64,000 nt of DNA from Hyphococcus flavus (lineage in GTDB: Bacteria; Pseudomonadota; Alphaproteobacteria; Caulobacterales; Parvularculaceae): the NCBI RefSeq assembly GCF_028748065.1, contig NZ_CP118166.1, positions 2,123,501 to 2,187,500 on the forward strand, written 5' to 3'. The position numbers and the translations under genes are program-made. The notes beneath the pieces were generated by a model. The model saw only the letters and a program-made list of their open reading frames with translations, was not told where the DNA came from and searched no databases. Positions 17,271-26,298 of the stretch are shown here, in pieces (the first letter of the stretch is position 1; every line of letters starts with the position of its first letter).

Positions 17271-18233
17271 TTACAGACAGATTTCCTGGCCTTCATCAGC
17301 AATATTAAAGCCCGCCCTGTTAACGGCGGCGCGTTCAGGCGCCCGCGGGTTTAAAAGCGGATTGGTGTGGTTCATGTGAATGAACCAGACTTTTGATTTT
17401 TCCGCGTCTGGCAGCGGTGCAAATCGCTCCATTGAGTGAGAAACAAAGGGATGCGGAAAGCCGGACATATCGCGCCCGGGAATTTCGCCATTGGCGAAAA
17501 AAGTCGCGTCCAGGAAAGCATAATCGACTTCGGCGATTTTGTTTTCGATGCGGGTTTCTTGCGCATCCCAGTCTTCCCAACTGTCGATGTCAGGAATGAA
17601 GATCGCAGATTTGTTTGGACCCTGAATGTTAAAGCCCGCCACTTCTGAATATTCCTGCCGGTGCGGCACGAGAAACGGCGTCACGGAAATATCTTCTGCG
17701 AGTTGTTCCGGTTCATTCTCGCTCATGATGGCGATGAAGATATTGTGCTTCGATAGCAGTTGACCCCATGGCCCGTTCTGCGCGAGGTAATCTGCCATGC
17801 GCGGCATGGCGAAAACCTGAACATACTGCGCCCCCGCCGCTTCATGGCCGAACATCATCAACCCTGCGTAGTGTCCGATATGCGCGTGGGTCAGGAATAC
17901 CCCGCCAAGATCAAGCGCATTCGCCGCCGGCGCCGCCTCATTTAAGCGGTGAAGTTGTTCCTTGATGTCGGGCGTTGCTTCAAACAGCCAGCGTTTTGGT
18001 GTTTCGCCGCGCCGGTCAATTAACGCGATAGATGTGGCAAGCCGCCGTAATGAGGGATCAGCCCAGGCTGGGTCTTCCGAATTCCCGATTTGCGGTTTGC
18101 CTGCATCCTGGGCCACGCCAAGGATGAGTAATGAAACGTCGCATTGCTGTGTTTGTGCAGGTTTATCTATTTCAGGCGCACATGCGCTCAGAATGAAAGC
18201 AGCGGTTCCAGTTAGAAAGTTTGTTGCTTTCAT
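17271..18233 (-). CDS. PqqB-like metallo-beta-lactamase-fold lipoprotein
   Basis: 320 residues. The N-terminus MKATNFLTGTAAFILSAC is a lipoprotein signal (lipobox LSAC). The MBL domain has LGVAQDAGKPQIG, the metal motif LTHAHIGHYAGL, FLVPHRQEYS and WFIHMNHTNPLL, closely resembling PqqB. PqqB proper is cytoplasmic, acts in PQQ biosynthesis, and sits with other pqq genes; none are here, and this one is exported, so a different hydrolase or oxidoreductase role is likely. The ATG at 18233 follows AAGGAG; a GTG at 18251 would include that site. It may be the last gene of the nad transcript (54-nt gap after nadC). Confidence 0.8.
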   Translation of the reverse strand: MKATNFLTGTAAFILSACAPEIDKPAQTQQCDVSLLILGVAQDAGKPQIGNSEDPAWADPSLRRLATSIALIDRRGETPKRWLFEATPDIKEQLHRLNEAAPAANALDLGGVFLTHAHIGHYAGLMMFGHEAAGAQYVQVFAMPRMADYLAQNGPWGQLLSKHNIFIAIMSENEPEQLAEDISVTPFLVPHRQEYSEVAGFNIQGPNKSAIFIPDIDSWEDWDAQETRIENKIAEVDYAFLDATFFANGEIPGRDMSGFPHPFVSHSMERFAPLPDAEKSKVWFIHMNHTNPLLNPRAPERAAVNRAGFNIADEGQEICL

Positions 18234-18287
18234 GTTGGGCTTCTCCTTCACCGTGCATTCCTTCTTGGCAGGGGTGACGGAGAACTC

Positions 18288-19136
18288 TTACTCGAAGTCG
18301 AGCCCTAAATCCAAACTCGGCGCCGAATGGGTAATCCACCCGGAAGAGATCACATCAACACCTGTTTCAGCAATGGCGCGGACAGTCTCTACAGTGATAT
18401 TACCCGAGGCTTCGAGTATTGCGCGGCCTTGGGTTTGATTGACGGCTTCACGCAATTGCCCGGCGGTCATGTTGTCGAGAAGGACAATATCGGCGCCGCT
18501 GGAAAGTGCATCATCCAACTGGTTGAGATGATCAATCTCGACTTCGATTTTGACAGTATGGCCGACCGCAGAGCGGGCAGCGGCAAGCGCGTCCTTTATA
18601 CTGCCGGCTGCAGCAATGTGATTGTCCTTGATCATCACGGCGTCATATAGGCCGAAGCGGTGATTGCAACCGCCGCCGCAACGCACGGCGTATTTTTCGA
18701 ACGCGCGCAGGCCCGGCGTTGTTTTCCGCGTGCAGACGATTTTGGCGTTGGTTCCTTTGACGGCGTCAACGAGGGCGGCGGTGGCTGTGGCGATGCCTGA
18801 CAGATGGCCAAGAAAGTTTAATGCGACCCGTTCAGCCGAAAGAACGCCGCACGCCGACCCTTCAAGATTTAAAATTGCATCGCCTCTTTCAACACGCGTG
18901 CTGTCGCCATTTGTAACGTGAACATTGATGGACGGGTCAACCATACGGAAAGCTGTAACGGCAGCATCAATGCCAGCGATAACCCCCGATTTTCGCGCGG
19001 CGATAACGGCCGTTGCTTTCGCTGCGGCCGGTATGGTTGCGTTCGTGGTGATGTCGCCAGCATCGCCGAAATCTTCTTTCAGCGCGCGGGCGACGGCGTC
19101 CTCAATAATGAGAGGCGAGAGCGGCGATATGTTCAT
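18288..19136 (-). CDS. nadC: Nicotinate-nucleotide pyrophosphorylase (carboxylating)
   Basis: 282 residues, normal for NadC (quinolinate phosphoribosyltransferase). It carries CTRKTTPGLRAFEKYAVRCGGG and HRFGLYDAVMIKDNHI, the quinolinate/PRPP-binding signatures, and later EVEIDHLNQLDDAL and ASGNITVETV. It makes nicotinate mononucleotide from quinolinate and PRPP, the third step of de novo NAD synthesis. The start overlaps the nadB stop by 4 nt (ATGA), indicating coupling. Confidence 0.97.
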   Translation of the reverse strand: MNISPLSPLIIEDAVARALKEDFGDAGDITTNATIPAAAKATAVIAARKSGVIAGIDAAVTAFRMVDPSINVHVTNGDSTRVERGDAILNLEGSACGVLSAERVALNFLGHLSGIATATAALVDAVKGTNAKIVCTRKTTPGLRAFEKYAVRCGGGCNHRFGLYDAVMIKDNHIAAAGSIKDALAAARSAVGHTVKIEVEIDHLNQLDDALSSGADIVLLDNMTAGQLREAVNQTQGRAILEASGNITVETVRAIAETGVDVISSGWITHSAPSLDLGLDFE

Positions 19137-20674
19137 TCGTCCCCATCCTCTTCGTCATAGGCGTCCGTTGCGCAGATTTCGGTGTGGAAAGCGTCTTCTT
19201 CCGTTTCCGGAAAATCGCTTCGGTAATGCCCGCCGCGGGATTCTTCGCGCATGAGCGCGCCTTGTGCAATCAACTCAGCCGTGACGAGCGCGCTTTTGAG
19301 ACCGCTGGTCATGGACGGATGCTCGTTCAGCTCATGAATGACGTCGATGACATCGAGAAGCGCATCCTGCGAGCGGATCAGGGCGCAGCCCGCGCTCATG
19401 GCCTCGCGCAATGTTTTGATCGCTTCAGCGTCGGCGGGTTTCGACGGCAGATCCATGCGGTCCGCCGGGGCGCCCGGTTCGTCCGGCGCGGTGATTTCTT
19501 TTTCCCGCAACTGGTCGGCAATGCGCCCGCCAAAGACGATGGCTTCAAGCAGTGAGTTGGAGGCAAGTCTGTTGGCGCCGTGCACGCCGGAGGAGGCGAC
19601 TTCGCCGACCGCCCATAAGCCTTCAACGCTCGACTTGCCGTCGAGACCTGTCATGACGCCGCCCATGTGATAATGCGCAGCCGGAGCGACCGGCATTAAC
19701 GCCGTTCGCGGATCAATCCCGGCGGATTGGCAGGCGGCGAAAACGGTCGGGAAGCTTTCAGGGAACTTCGCGCCGACCGCTTCCCGCGCATCCAGAAACG
19801 CCCCGCGTTTTTCCTTGATTTCAGCTTCCACAGCGCGCGCAACCACATCGCGCGGGGCGAGGTCGCCGTTTTTGTCATAATCGCTCATGAAGGCGCGGCC
19901 GTCCTTGTTGACGAGTGTGGCGCCTGCACCGCGCAACGCTTCAGTGGCGAGCGGAGCGGGATCGACACCGACATTGAGGGCGGTGGGATGAAACTGCACG
20001 AATTCCGGATCGCGAATGACAGCGCCCGCGCGCGCGGCGAAGGCGAGGCCGTGCCCCTGCGCTGGCGTCGGGTTCGTGGTGACGGCGTAAAGCCCGCCAA
20101 GCCCGCCGGTGGCGAGTACGGTTTCGCCAGCATCGAACGCGGCGCGTTCGCCAGCCTCAACGTCATAGATCAGCGCGCCGCCGACGACGCCGTTGTCGTC
20201 GGTGAGCAAATCCTCAACGACGATCCGTTCAAGGATGGTGATATGGTTGGCTGCACGCGCCGCCCTAATCAAAGCTTCCATAATGGCGGCGCCCGCCTGA
20301 TCGCCCGTGGCGTGGACGATGCGGTCGCGGCAATGGGCGGCCTCGCGGCCGAGAACAAGATTGCCGTCTTCATCGCGGTCGAACTGAACGCCGTAGTTTA
20401 TGAGGTCTTCGACGACACGCTTGCCGCCATCGACGAGAATGCTTGCCGCTTCCGGATCGACGAGGCCTACGCCCGCCTGCATGGTGTCTGCGAAATGAAG
20501 ATTGGGCGTGTCGTTTTCACCGACAGCGGCGGCGAGCCCGCCCTGCGCCCAGATGCTGGCGCCGCCCTTGCCCAACGGGCGCGCGGTAATGACGGTGACC
20601 GGCCGGGGGCTGAGCTTCAGCGCTGTATAAAGCCCGGCGACGCCCGCGCCGATGATGAGGATTTCGGAGTTCAT
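19133..20674 (-). CDS. nadB: L-aspartate oxidase
   Basis: 513 residues. The N-terminal FAD dinucleotide motif is ILIIGAGVAGLYTAL; GGASIWAQGGLAAA, the ATGGLGGLYAVTTNP segment and PAAHYHMGGV follow in the order usual for NadB. It oxidises L-aspartate to iminoaspartate, which NadA condenses with dihydroxyacetone phosphate to quinolinate. AAGGCG upstream supports the start. It is separated from nadA by an unrelated AT-rich gene. Confidence 0.97.
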   Translation of the reverse strand: MNSEILIIGAGVAGLYTALKLSPRPVTVITARPLGKGGASIWAQGGLAAAVGENDTPNLHFADTMQAGVGLVDPEAASILVDGGKRVVEDLINYGVQFDRDEDGNLVLGREAAHCRDRIVHATGDQAGAAIMEALIRAARAANHITILERIVVEDLLTDDNGVVGGALIYDVEAGERAAFDAGETVLATGGLGGLYAVTTNPTPAQGHGLAFAARAGAVIRDPEFVQFHPTALNVGVDPAPLATEALRGAGATLVNKDGRAFMSDYDKNGDLAPRDVVARAVEAEIKEKRGAFLDAREAVGAKFPESFPTVFAACQSAGIDPRTALMPVAPAAHYHMGGVMTGLDGKSSVEGLWAVGEVASSGVHGANRLASNSLLEAIVFGGRIADQLREKEITAPDEPGAPADRMDLPSKPADAEAIKTLREAMSAGCALIRSQDALLDVIDVIHELNEHPSMTSGLKSALVTAELIAQGALMREESRGGHYRSDFPETEEDAFHTEICATDAYDEEDGDE

Positions 20675-20689
20675 TTCTAACGCGCCTTA

Positions 20690-21160
20690 TCAGCAATCCA
20701 GCTCAGATTCTGGTATTCGCGTTATGTCTTTAATCTCACAGTTCTGATGTACCAACGATATCCAATCGCCATTCTTTTCCATGACTACACAATTGAAATA
20801 GTGTGCTTCATCAATTTCGGACTCCAATGAAAATTTGTATGCGGCAGCGTTATATTTATCGCCGATATTCACGCCATATAATTTATTTGAATATAAACCT
20901 TGGCGCTCCTCTAAAAGTTGCTGAATTGAATCTTTAGAGCCATCGATATTCATTCGCTCCCAAATATCAATATGAAGCGTACTCTTATCATAAGAATTGA
21001 TTGGATTTAAATAGCCGTTCATTTGTAAGTAATTCTGAGAACGGCAAGCTGCTTCCATTACTTCGGGTGTAACTTGTAGCGCACTGACGACATTAGGGGT
21101 GAAGGTCAGTGCGAATATCACAGCAGTAGGGGCCACTATTTCGCGTTGCAGTCCCGCCAT
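20690..21160 (-). CDS. Orphan exported protein inserted between nadA and nadB
   Basis: 156 residues from the ATG at 21160 (AAAGGA upstream); an in-frame start at 21202 would overlap nadA. I do not recognise the family. A hydrophobic segment at about 9-27 ending VVSA looks like a signal peptide, and the mature part has four cysteines (ACRSQ, FNCVV, QNCEI and the terminal LDC), compatible with two disulphides in the periplasm. The DNA is clearly AT-richer, with different codon choice, than nadA and nadB on either side, which suggests later insertion. It is cotranscribed with the nad genes by position. Confidence 0.7.
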   Translation of the reverse strand: MAGLQREIVAPTAVIFALTFTPNVVSALQVTPEVMEAACRSQNYLQMNGYLNPINSYDKSTLHIDIWERMNIDGSKDSIQQLLEERQGLYSNKLYGVNIGDKYNAAAYKFSLESEIDEAHYFNCVVMEKNGDWISLVHQNCEIKDITRIPESELDC

Positions 21161-21185
21161 AGGGATTCCTTTATTTTCAGGCAGA

Positions 21186-22286
21186 TTAAACCCGCGCCTC
21201 AATCGCCGCCACTTCCGGCTTGCGCTGGTGGTTATACATGGACTGGCGCTTTAAGGGCAGGGCGATCATCCGCTCGATGGGCTTTCGCGCTTTTTCGATG
21301 ATTTCGGGATCGATCAGCACTTCATGTTCCATGGTTTGCAGTGCGCGCAAAATTTTCGGCAGGGAAATGCGCTTCATATGCGGGCAGAGGTTACACGGCC
21401 GCACGAAATTCACGTTCGGATTTTCTAGCGCCACATTGTCCGACATCGAACATTCTGTGATCAGCACGACGTTTTCGGGCTGTTTGTCCTTAACGTAATT
21501 CGACATGCCGCTGGTCGATCCGGCGAAATCGGCCTCGGCCAGCACGTCCGGCGGGCATTCCGGGTGGGCGAGGACGATAACGCCCGGCGTGCCCTCGCGG
21601 ATTTCGCGAATATCGTCCGCCGTGAAACGCTCATGCACTTCGCAGGCGCCGGCCCAGGTAACGATCTTGATGTCGGTCATGGCGGCGACGTTCTTCGCGA
21701 GATACTGGTCGGGGATCAGGATGACCGTATCGGTGCCGAATTCTTGCGCCGCCTGTTCGACGACTTCAACGGCATTGGACGACGTGCAGCAGATATCGGT
21801 TTCGGCTTTGACGTCAGCGGTGGTGTTTACATAAGTCACCACTGGCACGCCCGGATATTTCTGTTTGAGGAGGCGTACGTCCGCGCCCGTCAAGGAAGCG
21901 GCGAGCGAGCAACCCGCTTGTCTGTCAGGGATCAGCACGGTTTTTTCGGGCGCGAGAATTTTTGACGTTTCCGCCATGAAGTGGACGCCCGCCTGAACGA
22001 TTATATCCGCGTCGGATTTCGCTGCTTCCTTGGCGAGCTGCAAACTGTCCCCAGCAAAGTCGCCAACACAGTGAAAGATCTCCGGCGTCATGTAATTATG
22101 CGCGAGGATGACGGCGTTTTTCTGTTTTTTAAGATCGTTGATCGCTGCGATATAGGGCGCGTGCAGACGCCATTCGATCTCCGGAATCCGGTCCTTCACC
22201 TTTTCATAAAGGTGATCGGTTTTTGCGCGCACTTCATCATTGAAGGGGAGCGCGGTCTTCAGGGACTCATCGCCAAATGCAGGCAT
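21186..22286 (-). CDS. nadA: Quinolinate synthase A
   Basis: 366 residues. It has [15 protein letters not shown], the three cysteines of the [4Fe-4S] cluster ([25 protein letters not shown] and [11 protein letters not shown]) and [10 protein letters not shown], as in NadA. It condenses iminoaspartate with dihydroxyacetone phosphate. The ATG at 22286 is preceded by AAAGGAGG at good spacing; the longer frame to 22349 is rejected because it would run into the promoter/operator region. It is first in the nad transcript, and NadQ is encoded about 1 kb upstream on the same strand. Confidence 0.96.
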   Translation of the reverse strand: MPAFGDESLKTALPFNDEVRAKTDHLYEKVKDRIPEIEWRLHAPYIAAINDLKKQKNAVILAHNYMTPEIFHCVGDFAGDSLQLAKEAAKSDADIIVQAGVHFMAETSKILAPEKTVLIPDRQAGCSLAASLTGADVRLLKQKYPGVPVVTYVNTTADVKAETDICCTSSNAVEVVEQAAQEFGTDTVILIPDQYLAKNVAAMTDIKIVTWAGACEVHERFTADDIREIREGTPGVIVLAHPECPPDVLAEADFAGSTSGMSNYVKDKQPENVVLITECSMSDNVALENPNVNFVRPCNLCPHMKRISLPKILRALQTMEHEVLIDPEIIEKARKPIERMIALPLKRQSMYNHQRKPEVAAIEARV

Positions 22287-22340
22287 CCTTAGCCTCCTTT
22301 GGGTTTTCGCCCGGAATACGCGCGGGATCGGAAAACCAAT

Positions 22341-22370
22341 TATGCTCAACTAGAGCATATATAGGGTCAA
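22341..22370 (-). promoter_or_regulatory. nadA promoter with candidate NadQ operator
   Basis: A perfect inverted repeat, TATGCTC-AACTA-GAGCATA (22341-22359), lies 55-73 bp before the nadA ATG. On the nadA strand it directly follows a -35-like TTGACC (22365-22370) and covers the spacer and -10 region. The position is that of a repressor site. NadQ (COG4111) is known to repress nadABC in alphaproteobacteria; matching this repeat to NadQ is my inference. The gap from 22371 to 22499 shows nothing else I can name. Confidence 0.6.
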
Positions 22371-22499
22371 AATATACGCCCGCAAGGGGCGAGGGCGGCA
22401 AATTAGCGGATAAATTCCGGGCGTCAATTCCAAATAATTTGATCTAAACCGCAGAAAAACTGGGGTTTTTGAGCAAATGAAGGCCAAGAGGCGTTGTTT

Positions 22500-23333
22500 C
22501 TAGTCGGTTTTGGCGGGCTTCTCAGTCAGATCGCGGGTTTCTCCAGGATCGGTGAACAGATCGCCGCCTGCCTCGGCCCGCCAATGGTCGCCATTGCCGG
22601 CGGCGCGTTCAGGCACGTGGACGCCGATGGTCTGCGTCGCGCCGATATAAGTTTCCAAAATGCTGCGGCCCTCGTCATTCAAATAGAACCAGTAAGGTGG
22701 AAACGCGGCGTCATGATCGCGTGAGGCAAAATGATCGCCGTGCCGCTCAAAGTCTGCGGTCACTGTCCCGGCGTCCCCGAGGTGGATGACGGTCGTTTCA
22801 TCGTCCAGCGTCACGCGCCATGCGAAGTTCTGAATCTCGGGACGGTTTCCGGCGTGGGGAATCGAGACGACATCAACTGATATATCGTCAAGTTTAATTG
22901 AAACGGGATCGCTTTCAGGCGAAAGGTCATAGACATGAATGCGCTTCATCACCGGATCATCTTCGTTCACACCGGCTTCTAGAAATGCATCCTTGATTTG
23001 TACGGAGGCATAAAGCGAAACGTCCTGTTGCGTGCGCATATATTCTATGGCCGGTTCGGCGGTGAAGTGATCGCCATGCACATGGCTGACGAATATAGCG
23101 TCGATCCCGTCATAGGGCGCGTCGCCGTTCAGCATGGCTTTTGAAATTTCATCCGGCACCAGCGCATATTGCCCATAGCTGTTGGCGTAAAACGCATCGA
23201 ACAGAATTTTCGTTTCGCCGCGCGCGACCATCACGCCTTCGTTGCCGAGATAGGTCGCCTGCGCCGCCGGGTCATGTGCCTGTGCTAATGAAAACGGCGC
23301 CAGTAAAGCCGCCATCGCAATAAAATTTCTCAT
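22500..23333 (-). CDS. Exported metallo-beta-lactamase-fold hydrolase
   Basis: 277 residues from the ATG at 23333, preceded by GGGAGG. A signal peptide ends at SLAQAHDPA. The MBL fold has the full metal motif FVSHVHGDHFTAE, then IPHAGNRPE and IHLGDAGTV, as in the UlaG-like/YtnP-like branch. The substrate is unknown. It is the last of four minus-strand genes with nadQ, the phosphatase and the HD hydrolase, 28 nt after nadQ, so it is probably cotranscribed. Confidence 0.82.
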   Translation of the reverse strand: MRNFIAMAALLAPFSLAQAHDPAAQATYLGNEGVMVARGETKILFDAFYANSYGQYALVPDEISKAMLNGDAPYDGIDAIFVSHVHGDHFTAEPAIEYMRTQQDVSLYASVQIKDAFLEAGVNEDDPVMKRIHVYDLSPESDPVSIKLDDISVDVVSIPHAGNRPEIQNFAWRVTLDDETTVIHLGDAGTVTADFERHGDHFASRDHDAAFPPYWFYLNDEGRSILETYIGATQTIGVHVPERAAGNGDHWRAEAGGDLFTDPGETRDLTEKPAKTD

Positions 23334-23361
23334 CAAAACCTCCCAATGCCTAAAAGCATAC

Positions 23362-24375
23362 TTAATCATTTGCCCGCCGCAAACGGGGTATAGCAAGACC
23401 GGATGCGGCGCGGTCTTTCAGCCCTTCGCGGTTCACGCGGAAAAGCGCGGCCGGGCGGCCGACCTGATCGCTTGTCGTTTCGCCGGTATTTTCGACGAAC
23501 CCGGATTTTTCAACGCTGCGGCGGAAGTTCTGTTTGTGGAACTTGAAACCGACAATCGCTTCGACAGTCTGCTGCAATTGTAAAAGCGTGAATGTAGAGC
23601 CGACCATTTCAAAAATGATCGGGCGGTATTTCAGCTTGCCGCGTAATCGGCCAATAGCGGTCGCAAGGATGCGGCGATGATCGGAGATCATGGCGTGGCC
23701 GATGGCTTTGGCTTCTGATCTGTCGCCACTAGGAAGGGCGAGATTGGCCGCTTCCCGGTCGCGCCATGATTCAATGACGATGCCGGCCTCGTACATCAAT
23801 TCGTACCTGTCGAGCGTGCGTTCTTCTTCCCAGTTAAAACCGCCAAGACCAAAGGCGAGATTTAATCGCGCCATGCGATCGCGTTTCATGTCCGCGTTGC
23901 GTCCGCGTGCAGTCCACGCGTTGAGGGCAGGAATAATCCGTTCACGTAGGACTTTTGGTTCGCCGTCGCGCCAATCCTCCCAAGGAAACAGCGCATACCA
24001 GTCATGCCACAGGGCGTCGCTGCCAATCAGGTCCGCTGCTTCCGGCGCCAACGCAAGATAGCCGACGGATACAATTCGCTCGCCAATGCTTTCGGCGAGC
24101 GCCGCCGCCGGCGCCTCGCGTCCCTTATCGCCGAATGTGTAAAGCTGTTCGATATAACCCAGCGAGACATGAGTTTGCCGTTCCACCCATTCGCGTACGC
24201 CGATTTCAAACGTGCGATGGCGTTCAGGATCAAACGGACCATAGGGCAATGCGAGCGTGCGGTCGGGCCCGCGCACAGTGAGCACCTTTGGCTGGTCGCC
24301 GTCGACCACGGCAATCACAGCGTTCAGCGCGATGGCGACATTGGTCGCGAGCGATGGCGATGGTGCGTCAGGCAT
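23362..24375 (-). CDS. nadQ: NadQ-type NAD biosynthesis regulator (COG4111, Nudix-like plus winged helix)
   Basis: 337 residues. The N-terminal two thirds is Nudix-like (IALNAVIAVVDGDQPKVLTV, then LPYGPFDPERHRTFE) and seems to lack a full catalytic Nudix box; the C-terminal third (about 245-325) is a winged helix (TLLQLQQTVEAIVGFKFHKQ, NFRRSVEKSGFVENTGE). This matches COG4111, assigned by comparative genomics as the repressor of nadABC in alphaproteobacteria. The nad operon lies just downstream with a candidate operator at 22341-22359, supporting the assignment. The Nudix part presumably senses an NAD-related nucleotide. Confidence 0.8.
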   Translation of the reverse strand: MPDAPSPSLATNVAIALNAVIAVVDGDQPKVLTVRGPDRTLALPYGPFDPERHRTFEIGVREWVERQTHVSLGYIEQLYTFGDKGREAPAAALAESIGERIVSVGYLALAPEAADLIGSDALWHDWYALFPWEDWRDGEPKVLRERIIPALNAWTARGRNADMKRDRMARLNLAFGLGGFNWEEERTLDRYELMYEAGIVIESWRDREAANLALPSGDRSEAKAIGHAMISDHRRILATAIGRLRGKLKYRPIIFEMVGSTFTLLQLQQTVEAIVGFKFHKQNFRRSVEKSGFVENTGETTSDQVGRPAALFRVNREGLKDRAASGLAIPRLRRAND

Positions 24376-24397
24376 AGTTGCGCTTTTATGGCGGTTG

Positions 24398-24901
24398 CTA
24401 CGCTACAGGCAAGACGACGACAGGCGCAGCCACGGTCGATGAACACGGACACATATCAAGCATGGCGGCGACCATGCGGTCATCGCGGCCAAGCGCCTCA
24501 TCCGCTTTAGAGACCATCAACAGATTTGGATCGGCATGGGGGGCGGCCTTGCGTAGGCGTTCGGCGATCTTGAACTCGCAAGCGCCTTCTTCTTTTACGC
24601 AAATCAAAATATAGGCGAGCGCCATAGAGCGCGCTACGCCCCGGTGACAGTTGACGACAATGTTTTCACCGCTCGCGGCCCAGTGCGTGGCGAATTCGAC
24701 AATGTCCGGGCGCCAGCATTCCGCGTCATTCTTTTTGTCGCAATCGCCGCCGCCAAGGGCAAGGTGACGATCAGCCGGCAAGGCTTTCAGGCAGGCTGGC
24801 GTTTCGTCCTTGGCGTCCAGAATGGAAATCGCAAACCGAGGCTCATGAAGTCGGAAGACCTCTTCAAGCTTTTCGAGTGAGCTCACGATAATTTTCGGCA
24901 T
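24398..24901 (-). CDS. Protein tyrosine/dual-specificity phosphatase-like protein
   Basis: 167 residues. The P-loop NCHRGVARSMALAYIL contains the CX5R active site (cysteine nucleophile, arginine phosphate binder). An ALGGGDCDKKNDAECWRP segment precedes it, where the general-acid region would be. Alphaproteobacterial proteins of this type are annotated as tyrosine phosphatases without known substrates. It lies 22 nt before nadQ on the same strand, with the HD hydrolase upstream, so a link to nucleotide or NAD metabolism is possible but not shown. Confidence 0.78.
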   Translation of the reverse strand: MPKIIVSSLEKLEEVFRLHEPRFAISILDAKDETPACLKALPADRHLALGGGDCDKKNDAECWRPDIVEFATHWAASGENIVVNCHRGVARSMALAYILICVKEEGACEFKIAERLRKAAPHADPNLLMVSKADEALGRDDRMVAAMLDMCPCSSTVAAPVVVLPVA

Positions 24902-25040
24902 TAACAGTTACTACGTTTCACCGCTTGGGTGCTGATTGCTAAAGACACGCTTAGAAATACTACTTCCCCCGCTCATGTGAAGGGCAGGCGCGATCACACG
25001 CGCTTGAAATCGCGCGGATGTCATCAACTGTCTTCAGTTT

Positions 25041-25661
25041 TTAAGCAGAGATGGCTTTGGCGAGCTGATGAAACCGCTCGAGATATGCTTTTTGCGACTG
25101 AAGCGCCGTCATGACGTCAAGCTCGCGATGGGCGACGCCGCGCGGCGCGCCGAAAAACTTGCGCGCTTCCGCCGGATCAAAACCGGCCAATTGCACGGCT
25201 TCAAAATAGGCTGACGCCCGGTCAGCGCGTTTGATCAATTTTTCAATCGTATCAGGCAAATGCGCGGGCAGGCCGAATCGCAGATGGATCGCTTCCATCA
25301 ACCGGCCCTCGATTACTTTATATTGGCCGCCCAGTTGCGCCTTGAAGGGAGAGATCATGTCGCCAATGACGAATTCAGGCGCATCGTGCAGCAAGGCGGC
25401 GAGGCGCCATTTCGCCGGCCAGCCGGGTTTTAATTCGCTGCAGAAGTTTTCAACGATCAGCGAATGCTGGGCGACGTTAAAGGGAAGGGGGCCAACAGTC
25501 TGCCCATTCCAGCGCGCAACGCGGGCAAGCCCATGGGCGATGTCTTCAATTTCTACATCAACCGGTGACGGGTCGAGCAGGTCCAGCCGCCGCCCTGACA
25601 GCATGCGTTGCCAGGCGCGCGGCGGCGCCGATTGAGTGTTTGCGCGTTTTCGCGTCGCCAT
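25041..25661 (-). CDS. HD-domain phosphohydrolase (YfbR-like)
   Basis: 206 residues from the ATG at 25661. HD ligands are visible: PFNVAQHSLIVENF (first His), LAALLHDAPEFVIGDMISPFK (HD pair) and KRADRASAYFEAV (last Asp). YfbR and relatives are 5'-deoxynucleotidases, and other HD proteins act on nucleotides. The gene heads the minus-strand group with the phosphatase, nadQ and the MBL protein. The start is not certain: an ATG at 25700 would add 13 residues, and neither has a strong ribosome binding site. Confidence 0.8.
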   Translation of the reverse strand: MATRKRANTQSAPPRAWQRMLSGRRLDLLDPSPVDVEIEDIAHGLARVARWNGQTVGPLPFNVAQHSLIVENFCSELKPGWPAKWRLAALLHDAPEFVIGDMISPFKAQLGGQYKVIEGRLMEAIHLRFGLPAHLPDTIEKLIKRADRASAYFEAVQLAGFDPAEARKFFGAPRGVAHRELDVMTALQSQKAYLERFHQLAKAISA

Positions 25662-25882
25662 GGATGAACCGTTCTGAATGAAGGACGAACCGCGTAGCAA
25701 AGCAAACGCCGTCTCGCAAGCTTATTACATTCGCGATGAAGCGCTTTGAAAACAAGCTGAACGCAAGGCCGCAAGACTTGAGGCGATCCGGCGACACGCC
25801 CATTATCTCATCAGTACCTGCGTTATCTGAAACATCAAAGAAAAGGCGAGCGGTGTTCCGCTTGAAGAAAAGGGGTGCGAAA

Positions 25883-26254
25883 ATGGCGACTACAGAATAT
25901 CGAGAACCGGCGCGATCAAGCGCGGCATGGCTATATGTACCGGTAATACTGGTTTTGTTTTTAGGCGGCGCATTGTCCGTCGGAGCGTACTTTTATGGCG
26001 AACCGCAATTAACGGTTGCCGAGTCTCTTGTCGCGGGTTTCGGTGGACTTGCCGGCATTATCATCGGCCTTCTTGGCGCGGTGTTTGGCGTCATCGTTGG
26101 ACTGATCGGCGCACTTATCGGCGTTGTTGCGGCAGGCGGCGCCGTTGCAATGACATTGTTTATTCTCGCATCACCCGTCCTCGCGATTGTTCTGATCGCG
26201 TTGTTGATGCGGCGTTCTAAGTCAGACTGCCCGGATCCGGCCGCGCACGAGTAA
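25883..26254 (+). CDS. Small glycine-rich membrane protein
   Basis: 123 residues, unrecognised. After a short polar N-terminus there are hydrophobic segments at about 15-38, 47-75 and 77-105, the central ones dense in G-x3-G spacing (GFGGLAGIIIGLLGAVFG), which favours tight helix packing. A basic tail (RRSKSD) follows. AGGGG before the ATG at 25883 supports this start over the longer frame from 25736. It is monocistronic, divergent from the HD gene, and ends at a strong terminator. Confidence 0.65.
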   Translation: MATTEYREPARSSAAWLYVPVILVLFLGGALSVGAYFYGEPQLTVAESLVAGFGGLAGIIIGLLGAVFGVIVGLIGALIGVVAAGGAVAMTLFILASPVLAIVLIALLMRRSKSDCPDPAAHE

Positions 26255-26298
26255 ATCCGTCAACGGCCGTTAAGAGCCGGACTAGAATAATATCAAAG

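Noticed and set aside
19727-20680. A 317-codon plus-strand ORF antisense to nadB
   Set aside because: Same cause: nadB is certain, and the antisense product has no signature.
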